Assembly (NCBI GenBank): GCA_018065185.1
Contig: JAGHTU010000058.1
Coordinates: 1-53,995 of the forward strand
Source of the DNA: Candidatus Equicola faecalis
GTDB taxonomy: Bacteria; Bacteroidota; Bacteroidia; Bacteroidales; Bacteroidaceae
Reading direction: 5' to 3'
DNA length: 53,995 nt
The position numbers and the translations under genes are program-made. Below are positions 46,588 through 53,995 of the stretch, in pieces. Each line of letters starts with the position of its first letter. The stretch's first letter is position 1. The notes beneath the pieces were generated by a model that worked only from the letters and a program-made list of their open reading frames with translations, did not search any database and was not told where the DNA came from.

Positions 46588-47613
46588 TTATGAATTGTTA
46601 ATTTCTGATATAATGTCAATATACCCCTTTATTCCCTGTTCTATTTCGGAGAGACAGATATATTCATCTGCCATGTGTGAACGTGTACTATCGCCTGGCC
46701 CTATCTTTATGGCAGGGAACGGGATGCGCATCCAATTTGAGGTGGTAGGTGAAGAGAATGTCTCTATGCCCACAGCTTGAATGGCATGCATCAGCGGAGA
46801 ATGCTGCGGAGTTGCAGATGAATGGTTTCTGAGGTTCCGCGCTTTGAGTCGGCTTCTGCAGATGGTTTGCAGTTCATTGAAAATTTCTTCATTCGTATAT
46901 TGCTCTGTCGGTCGTATGTCAATCACGAAAGAGCATCTGTCGGGAATGATATTATGCGCCGTACCGGCAGTGATTTGTGTTACGTTCAGTTGCACCTTGC
47001 CCATGGTGGGGGAGATGCGTGAGAATTCATGCTGGCGAAGTTGGCAGATGTCGTCAAGGGCGATATATATAGCGTTTATCCCAGAGTTGCGTGCAGCATG
47101 CCCACTCTTTCCTTCCGCTTCAGCATCAATCACCAATAGTCCGCGCTCACTGATGGCAGCACGCATCTGTGTGGGTTCTCCTATGATGCAGAAATCAAAC
47201 TGTCCAAGTTCCGGCAGGATGAATTCCAGTCCGCCTTTTCCGCTTGTCTCTTCCTCGGCTGTCAGCGACAGGGTGATGTTATATCTGTCCTGCAACTCTA
47301 TAAAAGTGGCAATCATTGCCACGAGTGAAGCCCCGTCGTCATTACTGCCCAGCCCATAAAGCCGGTCGCCCTCGGTTGTAGGCATAAACGGATCGCGTGT
47401 CCACGTCGATGTCGGTCGTACCGTATCAATATGTGCGTTAAGTAATATAGATTTTCCGTCATGGATGTGTGAGCGCAGGAAGAGATTGTTCCCTTTGCGT
47501 TTTACGTCTAAAGAGTGTCTTTTCAGCCATTCTTCAAGGATGTCTGTGGCTTGTCCTTCCTCACCGCTGAACGATGGTGTGGCGATTAGTCTTTTCAGAA
47601 GGTCTTCCATCAC
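46588..47613 (-). CDS. argE: M20 deacylase, acetyl/succinyl-ornithine or -citrulline type
   Basis: A dinuclear zinc amidohydrolase of 341 residues. Motifs are LLNAHIDTVRPTSTW (zinc His and Asp), LYGLGSNDDGASLVAM (bridging Asp), TAEEETSGKGGLEFI (general base Glu and zinc Glu) and CIIGEPTQMRA. In the arginine pathway of Bacteroidetes the carbamoyltransferase acts on the acylated ornithine, so this enzyme most likely removes succinyl (or acetyl) from acyl-citrulline rather than from acyl-ornithine. That substrate is inferred from the neighbours. Starts in overlap with argB (ATGA); MMEDL leaves two start choices. Confidence 0.9.
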   Translation of the reverse strand: MMEDLLKRLIATPSFSGEEGQATDILEEWLKRHSLDVKRKGNNLFLRSHIHDGKSILLNAHIDTVRPTSTWTRDPFMPTTEGDRLYGLGSNDDGASLVAMIATFIELQDRYNITLSLTAEEETSGKGGLEFILPELGQFDFCIIGEPTQMRAAISERGLLVIDAEAEGKSGHAARNSGINAIYIALDDICQLRQHEFSRISPTMGKVQLNVTQITAGTAHNIIPDRCSFVIDIRPTEQYTNEEIFNELQTICRSRLKARNLRNHSSATPQHSPLMHAIQAVGIETFSSPTTSNWMRIPFPAIKIGPGDSTRSHMADEYICLSEIEQGIKGYIDIISEINNS

Positions 47614-48356
47614 TTCACTATCTCCGTATTAGAAATAAATACACGTTTTATGCCTTTGTCGAGTGCAGAGAAAGCATTCTGCAGTTTTGGTATCATGCCG
47701 TCTCTGACAATGCCGTCCGCAATCAGTCGCTCATATTCTTCCCTGCATAGGACAGGGATGAAACTGTCCTCATCATCAGGCATCAGTAATACACCTTTCT
47801 TTTCAAACAGATAGTGCAACGTCACATCATATCTGTCTGTAAGCGAGCGTGCTGTTTCCAGCGCAATAGTGTCGGCATTGGTGTTCAACAGCGTTCCCTT
47901 GCCGTCGTGAGTAAGCGGTGCGATGACAGGCACAATATCTTTCGTAATGAGTTCTGAAAGGCATTTACCATCAACATAGTCTATATCGCCCACAAATCCG
48001 TAATCTACTTCTCCGACGCTCCGCTTGTGGGCGCGTATCACATTCATATCAGCACCTGTCAAGCCGATGGCATTGATGCCGAGTGCTTGCAGGGAAGCCA
48101 CGATATGCTTGTTCACGCCTCCGCCATAGACCATCGTCACTATTTCCAACATTCTGGCATCTGTGATGCGCCGTCCGTCCAGCATCTTCGTCTCTATGCC
48201 AAGTTGTGAAGCAAGCCGTGTGGCAGACTTTCCACCTCCATGCACCAGTAGCTTCGGGGTGTCTATCGCTGTAAACCATTGTAGGAGTGAGGCAAGGGCA
48301 GTCTCGTTTTCCACCACCTGTCCTCCTACTTTGACAACTGTCAGTCTCTCTTTCAT
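47610..48356 (-). CDS. argB: N-acylglutamate kinase
   Basis: Phosphorylates N-acetyl- or N-succinyl-glutamate. The 248-residue amino-acid-kinase fold shows VVKVGGQVVEN at the N-terminus, LLVHGGGKSATRLASQL, DGRRITDARMLEIVTMVYGG (split: DGRRITDARMLE) and the NTNADTIALETARSL ATP/substrate segment. It lacks the N-terminal extension of arginine-inhibited enzymes, so feedback inhibition by arginine through that helix is not expected. Overlaps argF' and argE by four bases each. Confidence 0.94.
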   Translation of the reverse strand: MKERLTVVKVGGQVVENETALASLLQWFTAIDTPKLLVHGGGKSATRLASQLGIETKMLDGRRITDARMLEIVTMVYGGGVNKHIVASLQALGINAIGLTGADMNVIRAHKRSVGEVDYGFVGDIDYVDGKCLSELITKDIVPVIAPLTHDGKGTLLNTNADTIALETARSLTDRYDVTLHYLFEKKGVLLMPDDEDSFIPVLCREEYERLIADGIVRDGMIPKLQNAFSALDKGIKRVFISNTEIVK

Positions 48357-49318
48357 TGCAATTCTTCAAGCATACGTTTCATCACCACCTGTATTGACAC
48401 CACGCGGTTTGCAGCCTCTGGTATGACCAGACTTCTTGGCGAGTCAATCACCTCATCCGCTACTATCATATTGCGGCGCACAGGCAGGCAGTGCATGAAA
48501 TAGGCATTATTGGTCGCTGCCATGTGCTGTGCATCTATGGTCCAGCCCATATCCTTTGAGAGTATTTTCCCATACTGTGAGTGGTCTGTCGTGCCCGGGC
48601 AACTCCAGTTTTTGGCATATACGAAATCAGCACCACGCAGGGCTTCCATCTGGTCATATTCTATATGGGCATTACCTGCAAAGCGTGGGTCCAGCTCATA
48701 TCCTTCGGGATGGGTGATCACAAAATCTACATCCGCAGCGTTCATCCATTCTGCAAATGAATTTGGTACTGCCTGTGGCAGAGCTTTCGTATGGGGCGCC
48801 CATGTGAGCACCACTTTCGGGCGTTGCTTCTTCCGATATTCCTCTATTGTAATCAGGTCAGCAAAGGCCTGACATGGATGAACGGTAGCCGACTCCAGAG
48901 AGATGACAGGTTTACCGCCATATTCTACGAACTGGCGGAGTATGGTCTCGTTATAGTCGTATTCGTGATCGATGAGTCCGGCAAACGACCGTATGCCTAT
49001 AATATCGCAATAATTTGTCATCACAGGAATGGCTTCAAGCAGATGTTCGCTCTTGTCGCCATCCATCACCACTCCCATTTCCGTTTCCAGTTTCCACGAA
49101 TCCTGCCCGATGTTCAGCACGATAGGTGTCATACCGAGATTGATTGCGGCTTTTTGACTGCTCAGGCGTGTACGCAGACTGCTATTAAAGAATACAAGCA
49201 TGATAGTCTTGTTCTCGCCCAAGTGTTTCCATGCAAAAGGTGTCTTTTTTACCTCAAAAGCTTCTTTGAGCGCAACATCAAGATTCCCGATGTCCTCTAC
49301 GTGAAAAAACGATTTCAT
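48353..49318 (-). CDS. argF': N-succinylornithine carbamoyltransferase
   Basis: Transfers carbamoyl phosphate to an N-acylated ornithine. The 321 residues have the carbamoyl-phosphate motif FNSSLRTRLS (S-x-R-T), HPCQAFADLIT, WAPHTKALPQAVPNSFAEWM and HCLPVRRN. These match the Bacteroides fragilis succinylornithine enzyme as I recall it, not ordinary OTCase. The residue reported to decide acetyl versus succinyl (Pro90 in B. fragilis, Glu92 in Xanthomonas) falls at Ser90 here (MDGDKSEHLLEAIP). Published Glu92-to-Ser change gave succinyl activity, so succinyl use is expected. Starts five bases after argD and overlaps argB. Confidence 0.92.
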   Translation of the reverse strand: MKSFFHVEDIGNLDVALKEAFEVKKTPFAWKHLGENKTIMLVFFNSSLRTRLSSQKAAINLGMTPIVLNIGQDSWKLETEMGVVMDGDKSEHLLEAIPVMTNYCDIIGIRSFAGLIDHEYDYNETILRQFVEYGGKPVISLESATVHPCQAFADLITIEEYRKKQRPKVVLTWAPHTKALPQAVPNSFAEWMNAADVDFVITHPEGYELDPRFAGNAHIEYDQMEALRGADFVYAKNWSCPGTTDHSQYGKILSKDMGWTIDAQHMAATNNAYFMHCLPVRRNMIVADEVIDSPRSLVIPEAANRVVSIQVVMKRMLEELQ

Positions 49319-49323
49319 AAGTA

Positions 49324-50463
49324 TTATTTATTCTCAAATTCCTGAAGTACTTTACGGAAACTGTTTAGGAACACGTCGGCTTCATCCAATGTTAGCGTCA
49401 GTGGTGGGAGCAAACGTATCATGTTCTGTCCTGCCACACCCGTAAAGATGTGTTCTTCCGACAGCAGTTTTTCTCTTATCTCGGCAATAGGGGAGTGAAA
49501 TTCTATTCCTATCATGAGTCCGCGTCCGCGCACTTCTTTTATGAGTGGCGATGTCGGCATCTCTTCCATAAGATATTCTCCCACACGCAGCGCATTATCC
49601 ACCAGACGAGCCTCTCTTATGATGTCTGCCACGGTGATGGCTGCTTCCATAGCGAGGTAATTGCCACCGAATGTGGTGCCGAGCATACCTCTCGTGGCTT
49701 TGAACTCAGGCGATATGAGTACTCCTCCCACTGGGAATCCGTTTCCCATGCCTTTTGCCATGGTGATGAGGTCAGGACGGATGTCGTACCATTGGTGTGC
49801 AAAGAACTTTCCTGTCCTGCCGTAGCCACTCTGCACTTCATCAAGGATGAGCACCGTTCCCGTCTGCCGACATATCTGTTCAAGGGCTTGCATAAACTCT
49901 TTCTCAGGGATGTTTATTCCTCCACATCCCTGTATGCCCTCAATGATGACGGCACACACGTCTCCCTTCTTCAGTTCGTCTTCTACACCTTTTATGTCGT
50001 TCAACTGGCAGAATGTGACATTATGCAGGGCGTTGAAAGGTGATTGTATCGTGGGATTGTCTGTCACCGCCACAGCACCGCTTGTGCGTCCGTGAAAACT
50101 CTTTCGGAACGCCACGACCCTGTTCCGTTCTGTATGGAAGGAAGCCAGTTTCAGGGCATTCTCGTTTGATTCTGCACCAGAGTTGTCAAGAAACAGCGAA
50201 TAGTCGTCGTATCCGCTCAGTTGTCCTAACTTCTTTGCCAGTTCTTCCTGCAGAGGGTTGTGCACGCTGTTAGAGTAAAACCCGATACGGTTTATTTGCC
50301 GTGTCAAGGCTTCGACATATAGCGGATGGCTGTGTCCTACAGAGATGACGGCATGACCGCCGTACATGTCTAAATATTCCGTGCCATACTCATCCCAGAT
50401 ATGACAGCCACGCGCCTTTTCTGGAGTGACATTAAAAAGTGAATATACCTCAAATAGTTTCAT
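49324..50463 (-). CDS. argD: Acylornithine aminotransferase
   Basis: PLP enzyme converting N-acyl-glutamate semialdehyde to N-acylornithine with glutamate as donor. The 379 residues have the class III pattern: LDMYGGHAVISVGHSHP, LFLDNSGAESNENALKLA, FHGRTSGAVAVT, LILDEVQSGYGRTGKFFAHQ and the Schiff-base lysine in MAKGMGNGFPVGG. Acetyl or succinyl preference cannot be read from the sequence; the pathway suggests succinyl. 13 bases after argC. Confidence 0.95.
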   Translation of the reverse strand: MKLFEVYSLFNVTPEKARGCHIWDEYGTEYLDMYGGHAVISVGHSHPLYVEALTRQINRIGFYSNSVHNPLQEELAKKLGQLSGYDDYSLFLDNSGAESNENALKLASFHTERNRVVAFRKSFHGRTSGAVAVTDNPTIQSPFNALHNVTFCQLNDIKGVEDELKKGDVCAVIIEGIQGCGGINIPEKEFMQALEQICRQTGTVLILDEVQSGYGRTGKFFAHQWYDIRPDLITMAKGMGNGFPVGGVLISPEFKATRGMLGTTFGGNYLAMEAAITVADIIREARLVDNALRVGEYLMEEMPTSPLIKEVRGRGLMIGIEFHSPIAEIREKLLSEEHIFTGVAGQNMIRLLPPLTLTLDEADVFLNSFRKVLQEFENK

Positions 50464-50476
50464 ACTAAAATCTTCT

Positions 50477-51457
50477 CTAAAATCTGTTTGCCTTAAATTT
50501 CAGTCCCATTGTTTCCTCCAGTCCGAACATGATGTTCATATTCTGTACCGCCTGTCCTGATGCACCTTTGCAGAGATTGTCGATGATGCTGATGACATGC
50601 AGTTTCTTTCCGTATTTCCTTACATAGAGCACGTTCTTATTAGTGCCCACCACCATCTTTAGGTCTGGATTCTTGTCTGTCACGCAGACGAAAGGCTCGT
50701 TCTTATAATAGTCCTTATAAAGTTGCTGTGCCTGCTCTTCATCCAACGGACAGTCAAGATAGACGGATGCCATTATGCCACGTGCAAAATCGCCCCTGAC
50801 GGGTACGAAGTTTATCTCTCCCTCCCATGACGGAGCAAGTGAGTGTAGCGTCTCGCAAATCTCGCCCAAATGCTGATGAGTAAAGGCTTTATAGATGCTT
50901 ACGTTATCTGTGCGCCATGAGAAATGTGTCGTTTCTTGTGGTTTTTGCCCTGCTCCCGTTGAGCCAGTTATTCCCGTGATGTGTATCTCCGACAGGCAAT
51001 CCTTCTGTGCCAATGGCAGAAGTGCCAACTGTATGGATGTGGCGAAACATCCCGGGTTGGCGATATGTCGTGCCTCCTTGATACGGCTTCGGAAAGCCTC
51101 AGGCAGACCGTAGATAAAATCTTCAGCATCTGCTTTTAGGCGGTAGTCATTACTGAGGTCGATGATACACCCCTTATAATCGCCGAGTGCCTTCACGGCT
51201 TCCTTTGCTTTGCCGTGTCCTGTACAGAGAAACACCACATCAGTTGTTTCTGCCTCGATGTCGGCACAGAACACAAGGTCTGTCTCGCCCACAAGGTCGT
51301 GATGCACCTGCCATACGGGGCTTCCCGCATTACTGCTGCTTTGCGCAAATGCTATCTCGGTGGCAGGATGGTTTATAAGTATCCTCAGCAGTTCCCCTGC
51401 CGTATATCCTGCAGCCCCAATGATGCCGACACGTATTTTCATTTCTTCCTCTTTCAT
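50477..51457 (-). CDS. argC: N-acyl-gamma-glutamyl-phosphate reductase
   Basis: NADPH-dependent reductase, 326 residues. It has VGIIGAAGYTAGELLRIL (dinucleotide binding), VFLCTGHGKAKEAVKAL, the catalytic cysteine in HIANPGCFATSIQLALLPL, and GSTGAGQKPQETTHFSWR. The start that overlaps the argG stop as ATGA gives MKEEEMKIRVG; the methionine five codons on is equally close to the fold. I keep the coupled start. Confidence 0.95.
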   Translation of the reverse strand: MKEEEMKIRVGIIGAAGYTAGELLRILINHPATEIAFAQSSSNAGSPVWQVHHDLVGETDLVFCADIEAETTDVVFLCTGHGKAKEAVKALGDYKGCIIDLSNDYRLKADAEDFIYGLPEAFRSRIKEARHIANPGCFATSIQLALLPLAQKDCLSEIHITGITGSTGAGQKPQETTHFSWRTDNVSIYKAFTHQHLGEICETLHSLAPSWEGEINFVPVRGDFARGIMASVYLDCPLDEEQAQQLYKDYYKNEPFVCVTDKNPDLKMVVGTNKNVLYVRKYGKKLHVISIIDNLCKGASGQAVQNMNIMFGLEETMGLKFKANRF

Positions 51458-52650
51458 CTTTCTTCTTCAGGGTGGGCAAGGTAGTAGGCGCGTAGTGCCG
51501 TGGATGATACTTTTATAAATCCTTTGGCATCTTCTGAACTCCATGACTTTGCTGTCTCGCCATATTCACCAAGTTTGTTCTTTACAAGGTCGTCAGGGCT
51601 GTCCACGCCGATGGCCTGGAACGACAGCGGGCGCAGTTCCAGCGTCACCTCACCATTCACGTTCCTCTGACTGCTCTCAAGCATGGCTTCGATGTCGGGC
51701 ATTACAGGTTCGAGATACTGGCTCTCGTGCAGGAACATGCCATACCAGTTGCTGACTTGGTCTTTCCAGTACTGTTGCCATTTTGACAGGGTGTATTTCT
51801 CAAGAAATCGGTGCGCTCCGATAATGAGCATCGGTGCTGCCGCCTCGAAGCCTACACGCCCCTTGATGCCTATGATAGTGTCGCCCACATGGCAGTCGCG
51901 CCCTATGGCATACGCTGACCCTATCTCTTCCACTTTCTGTATGGCCTTCACCTTATCTTCGAACACCTGTCCGTTCACCGAATGGAGTTCGCCTTTCTTA
52001 AATCCAAGACGCAACAGTTCCGGTCCTTCTTTCTGTGGGTGTTTGAGGTAGGCTGACTCCGGCAACCCCTGTGTGGAATCCAAAATCTCACCGCCACAAA
52101 TACTCGTGCCCCACAGCCCGACGTTATAACTGTATTTCAGTTTCGCAAAATCAGCGTTGAAACCATTCCTGTTCAGGTAGTCTATCTCTTCCTGACGGCT
52201 CAAGTTGCCATCACGTGTGAGAGTGATTATCTCCGCACCTGGGGCTTTTACGAGGAAGGTCATATCGAAGCGTATCTGGTCGTTTCCTGCCCCTGTACTG
52301 CCATGTGCAATGGCATCAGCACCTATCTCACGCGCATAGCGCGCTATCGCCAGAGCCTGAAATATGCGCTCAGAACTTACTGATATGGGGTAACAGTTGT
52401 TGCGCAACACATTACCGAAAATCATATAGCGGAGACTCTTCTCGTAGTATTCCTGTGTCACGTCAAGTGTCACATACTGTTTCGCACCGAGCCGATAGGC
52501 GTTCTCTTCATTCTGTCGCAGTTGCTCCTCGCTGAAACCGCCGGTATTTGCACAGGCGGCATAGACCTCATATCCTTTCTCGCGGGCAAGATACATCACG
52601 GTGTATGATGTGTCAAGCCCTCCACTAAATGCTACTACAACTTTCTTCAT
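51454..52650 (-). CDS. argG: Argininosuccinate synthase
   Basis: Joins citrulline and aspartate with ATP. The 398-residue N-type ATP pyrophosphatase has VVVAFSGGLDTSYTVMYLA (P-loop at about 8-15), IAHGSTGAGNDQIRFD and GRDCHVGDTIIGIKGR. Typical length. Second gene of the operon, 12 bases after the regulator fusion, and overlapping argC by four bases. Confidence 0.97.
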   Translation of the reverse strand: MKKVVVAFSGGLDTSYTVMYLAREKGYEVYAACANTGGFSEEQLRQNEENAYRLGAKQYVTLDVTQEYYEKSLRYMIFGNVLRNNCYPISVSSERIFQALAIARYAREIGADAIAHGSTGAGNDQIRFDMTFLVKAPGAEIITLTRDGNLSRQEEIDYLNRNGFNADFAKLKYSYNVGLWGTSICGGEILDSTQGLPESAYLKHPQKEGPELLRLGFKKGELHSVNGQVFEDKVKAIQKVEEIGSAYAIGRDCHVGDTIIGIKGRVGFEAAAPMLIIGAHRFLEKYTLSKWQQYWKDQVSNWYGMFLHESQYLEPVMPDIEAMLESSQRNVNGEVTLELRPLSFQAIGVDSPDDLVKNKLGEYGETAKSWSSEDAKGFIKVSSTALRAYYLAHPEEER

Positions 52651-52662
52651 TTGTTTATATTG

Positions 52663-53628
52663 TTATTTGTTTGTATCGTAAAGAAGTCCTGTGCAGATGC
52701 ACATGGTGTAGTTATGACTCTTAAGGATGTCGAAATGGCGGCAACCCTCGCATCCTTTCCAAAATTCCGGATCGTCCGTAAGTTCGCTGAAAGGTACAGG
52801 TCGGAAGCCGAGGTCGTAATTCATTTTCATCACGGCAGCCCCAGTCGTGATGGAGAATATCTTTGCCTCTGGGAACAATTTCCGTGAGAGCATGAATATC
52901 TGTTCCTTCACACGCCTGCCTATGCCCATTCCACGATATTTGTGAGCCACTATCAGTCCGGAGTTCGCCACGAAACTCTTGCCACCCCATGATTCGATAT
53001 AGGAGAAACCGGCAAATTCGCCATCTTCCGATACGGCTATCACCGCCTTGCCGGCAAGCATCTTCTCGCATACATATTCCTCTGTGCGCCGAGCAATGCC
53101 CGTCTTCCTCTCCTGTGATGAGATGTATATCTCACGGCATATCTCCGCAGCATATTTAGTGTCGTCAGGCGTAGCCACTCTCACTATCACCTCCGAGACA
53201 CTGAACAGCGCACGGATGGTTCTTGAAATGAACTCCTTGTCACATTCCTCATTCAGCATCACTAGCACCGTGTCGTCTCCTGCTATGGTGCCCATCACAC
53301 CTTTTATATGTGTGTTGTCCATAAATGAGGCTATCACCGATGCAAAGCCCGGCATACAATGAAGCACGCACATCTGTCCCGACACTTCGATGCTCGTGAT
53401 GTTCATGTGCCTTGGGGAAGTTATGCTTCGTGGTATCTGATAGCAACATCCCTCCTGTGGATGAAGGGTTTTTACAGCCCCCAACTCCTTGATGTCGCGC
53501 GAAAGTGTTGCCTGTGTCACACGGATTCCGTTCTTTTCCAACTCCTGCACCAATTCCTCCTGTGTGTGTATCTTTTGTGAATTGATAATGTCTTTTATCA
53601 CTTCCTTACGGTTTGTCTTCTCATTCAT
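52663..53628 (-). CDS. argR: ArgR arginine repressor fused to a GNAT acyltransferase
   Basis: One unbroken 321-residue frame that joins two proteins. Residues 1-143 are ArgR: winged-helix DNA binding (IHTQEELVQELEKNGIRVTQ, ATLSRDIKELGAVK), then the arginine-binding oligomerisation domain ending GTIAGDDTVLVML (113-125) and the helix KEFISRTIRALF. With no visible linker, residues 145-321 form a GNAT domain: VIVRVATPDDTKYA, the acetyl/acyl-CoA loop YRGMGIGRRV (231-240), and a C-terminal CxxC (293, 296) plus CxC (310, 312) that may bind metal. I infer the GNAT is the N-acetyl/succinyl-glutamate synthase that the operon otherwise lacks; related free-standing GNATs in Bacteroides arg clusters have been proposed for this step, as far as I recall. 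Preceded by ArgR-like boxes. Confidence 0.9.
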   Translation of the reverse strand: MNEKTNRKEVIKDIINSQKIHTQEELVQELEKNGIRVTQATLSRDIKELGAVKTLHPQEGCCYQIPRSITSPRHMNITSIEVSGQMCVLHCMPGFASVIASFMDNTHIKGVMGTIAGDDTVLVMLNEECDKEFISRTIRALFSVSEVIVRVATPDDTKYAAEICREIYISSQERKTGIARRTEEYVCEKMLAGKAVIAVSEDGEFAGFSYIESWGGKSFVANSGLIVAHKYRGMGIGRRVKEQIFMLSRKLFPEAKIFSITTGAAVMKMNYDLGFRPVPFSELTDDPEFWKGCEGCRHFDILKSHNYTMCICTGLLYDTNK

Positions 53629-53648
53629 GGTTGTTTAATTTTGCTTTG

Positions 53649-53656
53649 CAAAAGTA
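53649..53656 (-). promoter_or_regulatory. -7 box of the arginine operon
   Basis: Minus-strand TACTTTTG fits TAnnTTTG. No clear TTTG is at the standard distance. The transcript would begin around 53642, leaving a leader of about 15 bases. Confidence 0.6.
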
Positions 53657-53691
53657 TGAATATTTATGCAAATAACTGCATAATATGCAAT
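53655..53691. promoter_or_regulatory. Tandem ArgR-box-like operator
   Basis: TATGAATATTTATGCAAA (53655-53672) agrees closely with the ArgR box known from E. coli and Bacillus; TGCATAATATGCA (53677-53689) is a perfect dyad. Their centres are about 20 bases apart, on one face of the helix, as for ArgR hexamers binding paired boxes. The pair overlaps and lies just upstream of the -7 box, so bound repressor would block initiation of the operon, including argR itself. Confidence 0.65.
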
Positions 53692-53765
53692 AAAAATCTG
53701 TCTCTCATCGTGTCTTTATCTATAAATCATCTTGATGATATGTTCTAATTGTCGCTTGGGCACTC

Positions 53766-53832
53766 TTTTCCCATCGCGCAGACTTTTGTACTTATCGCGC
53801 GATGACTTTCGTTTTGTCTCACGCTCACTCTC
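53766..53832 (-). repeat. Dispersed 67-base repeat, copy 2
   Basis: Reverse complement of the copy at 66-133, about 97% identical by eye. Immediately to the right comes unrelated sequence and then the 23-base array. Confidence 0.8.
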
Positions 53833-53871
53833 AAGTGATGTTTACCTAAAGGTCTTCCCATCCTTACCTCT

Positions 53872-53963
53872 CTAACATCTTAGATGTTCGAAGCCCAACA
53901 CCTTAAATGTTCGAAGTCTAACATCTTAGATGTTCGATGCCTAACACCTTAGATGTTCGATAG
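53872..53963 (+). repeat. Array of four 23-base palindromic units
   Basis: Four head-to-tail units of 23 bases. Each contains AACATCTTAGATGTT or a close variant (AACACCTTAAATGTT, AACACCTTAGATGTT), a dyad of seven-base arms about one central base, followed by CGAAG or CGATG. The units differ by one to four bases. No protein-coding sense in any frame. Unit number and period resemble the 22-base arrays elsewhere in the window. Confidence 0.8.
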
Positions 53964-53995
53964 CTCCCCTGCGCTTGAGGTTTAGGTTGCTCCCA

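Larger units (their letters stand above)
53629..53995. other. Gene-free stretch at right edge
   Basis: No gene is visible. It contains the arg promoter with operator dyads, AT-rich sequence, the inverted copy of the 67-base repeat, and an array of four 23-base palindromic units reaching nearly to the edge. Confidence 0.7.

Noticed and set aside
53872..53963. Could the four-unit array be a small CRISPR
   Set aside because: Units are contiguous with no unique spacers, and no cas genes are present; the same holds for the arrays at 14.7, 35.4 and 35.7 kb.

Overview
This window reads as chromosomal DNA of a Bacteroidales bacterium, most likely a Prevotella-type member of the Prevotellaceae. The phylum call rests on many promoters of the Bacteroidetes form (TTTG, 19-20 bases, TAnnTTTG), on an arginine pathway with a succinylornithine-type carbamoyltransferase, and on the gene families present. 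The genus is an inference, because there is no rRNA operon here. I see no prophage, insertion sequence, CRISPR array or plasmid function.

Left part (1-14.5 kb): a flippase-like membrane protein (LPG-synthase TM family) with a small HExxH protein, rpsO, then a leftward operon of a YfhO-type membrane protein, two half-size chromate transporters and cca. A rightward pair follows, a PAP2-family enzyme and a GH115 alpha-glucuronidase, and then a leftward group of a cupin, a CNNM/DUF21-CBS protein, L-serine dehydratase and a CE12-like esterase.

Centre (14.5-28.3 kb): the information-processing block. It runs tRNA-Thr, tRNA-Tyr, tRNA-Gly, tRNA-Thr, tuf, tRNA-Trp, secE, nusG, rplK, rplA, rplJ, rplL, rpoB, rpoC. 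A strong promoter precedes it, and hairpins lie at tuf/trnW, rplL/rpoB and after rpoC.

Right-centre (28.3-45.2 kb): DUF3467 and MFS genes, an envelope group (LTA-synthase-like sulfatase fold, GT10 fucosyltransferase-like, WaaP-like kinase), an unrecognised 400-residue protein, three leftward tRNA genes (Gly, Pro, Ser), rfbB, a MATE exporter, a cytidylate-kinase-like protein, and a tripartite RND efflux operon ending in a PII-like protein.

Right end (45.2-53.7 kb): one tightly packed leftward operon, argR::GNAT-argG-argC-argD-argF'-argB-argE-argH. It covers arginine synthesis from glutamate if the GNAT half fused to ArgR makes the N-acylglutamate. Two ArgR-box-like dyads overlap its promoter.

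The least explained DNA is intergenic. A 222-base element occurs twice (14.6 and 35.3 kb), beside tRNA operons, and aligns without gaps. It holds four 22-base units whose linkers are conserved while all four cores have changed together. Two further four-unit arrays (22 and 23 bases) lie at 35.7 and 53.9 kb, and a 67-base element recurs in inverted orientation at the two ends of the window.
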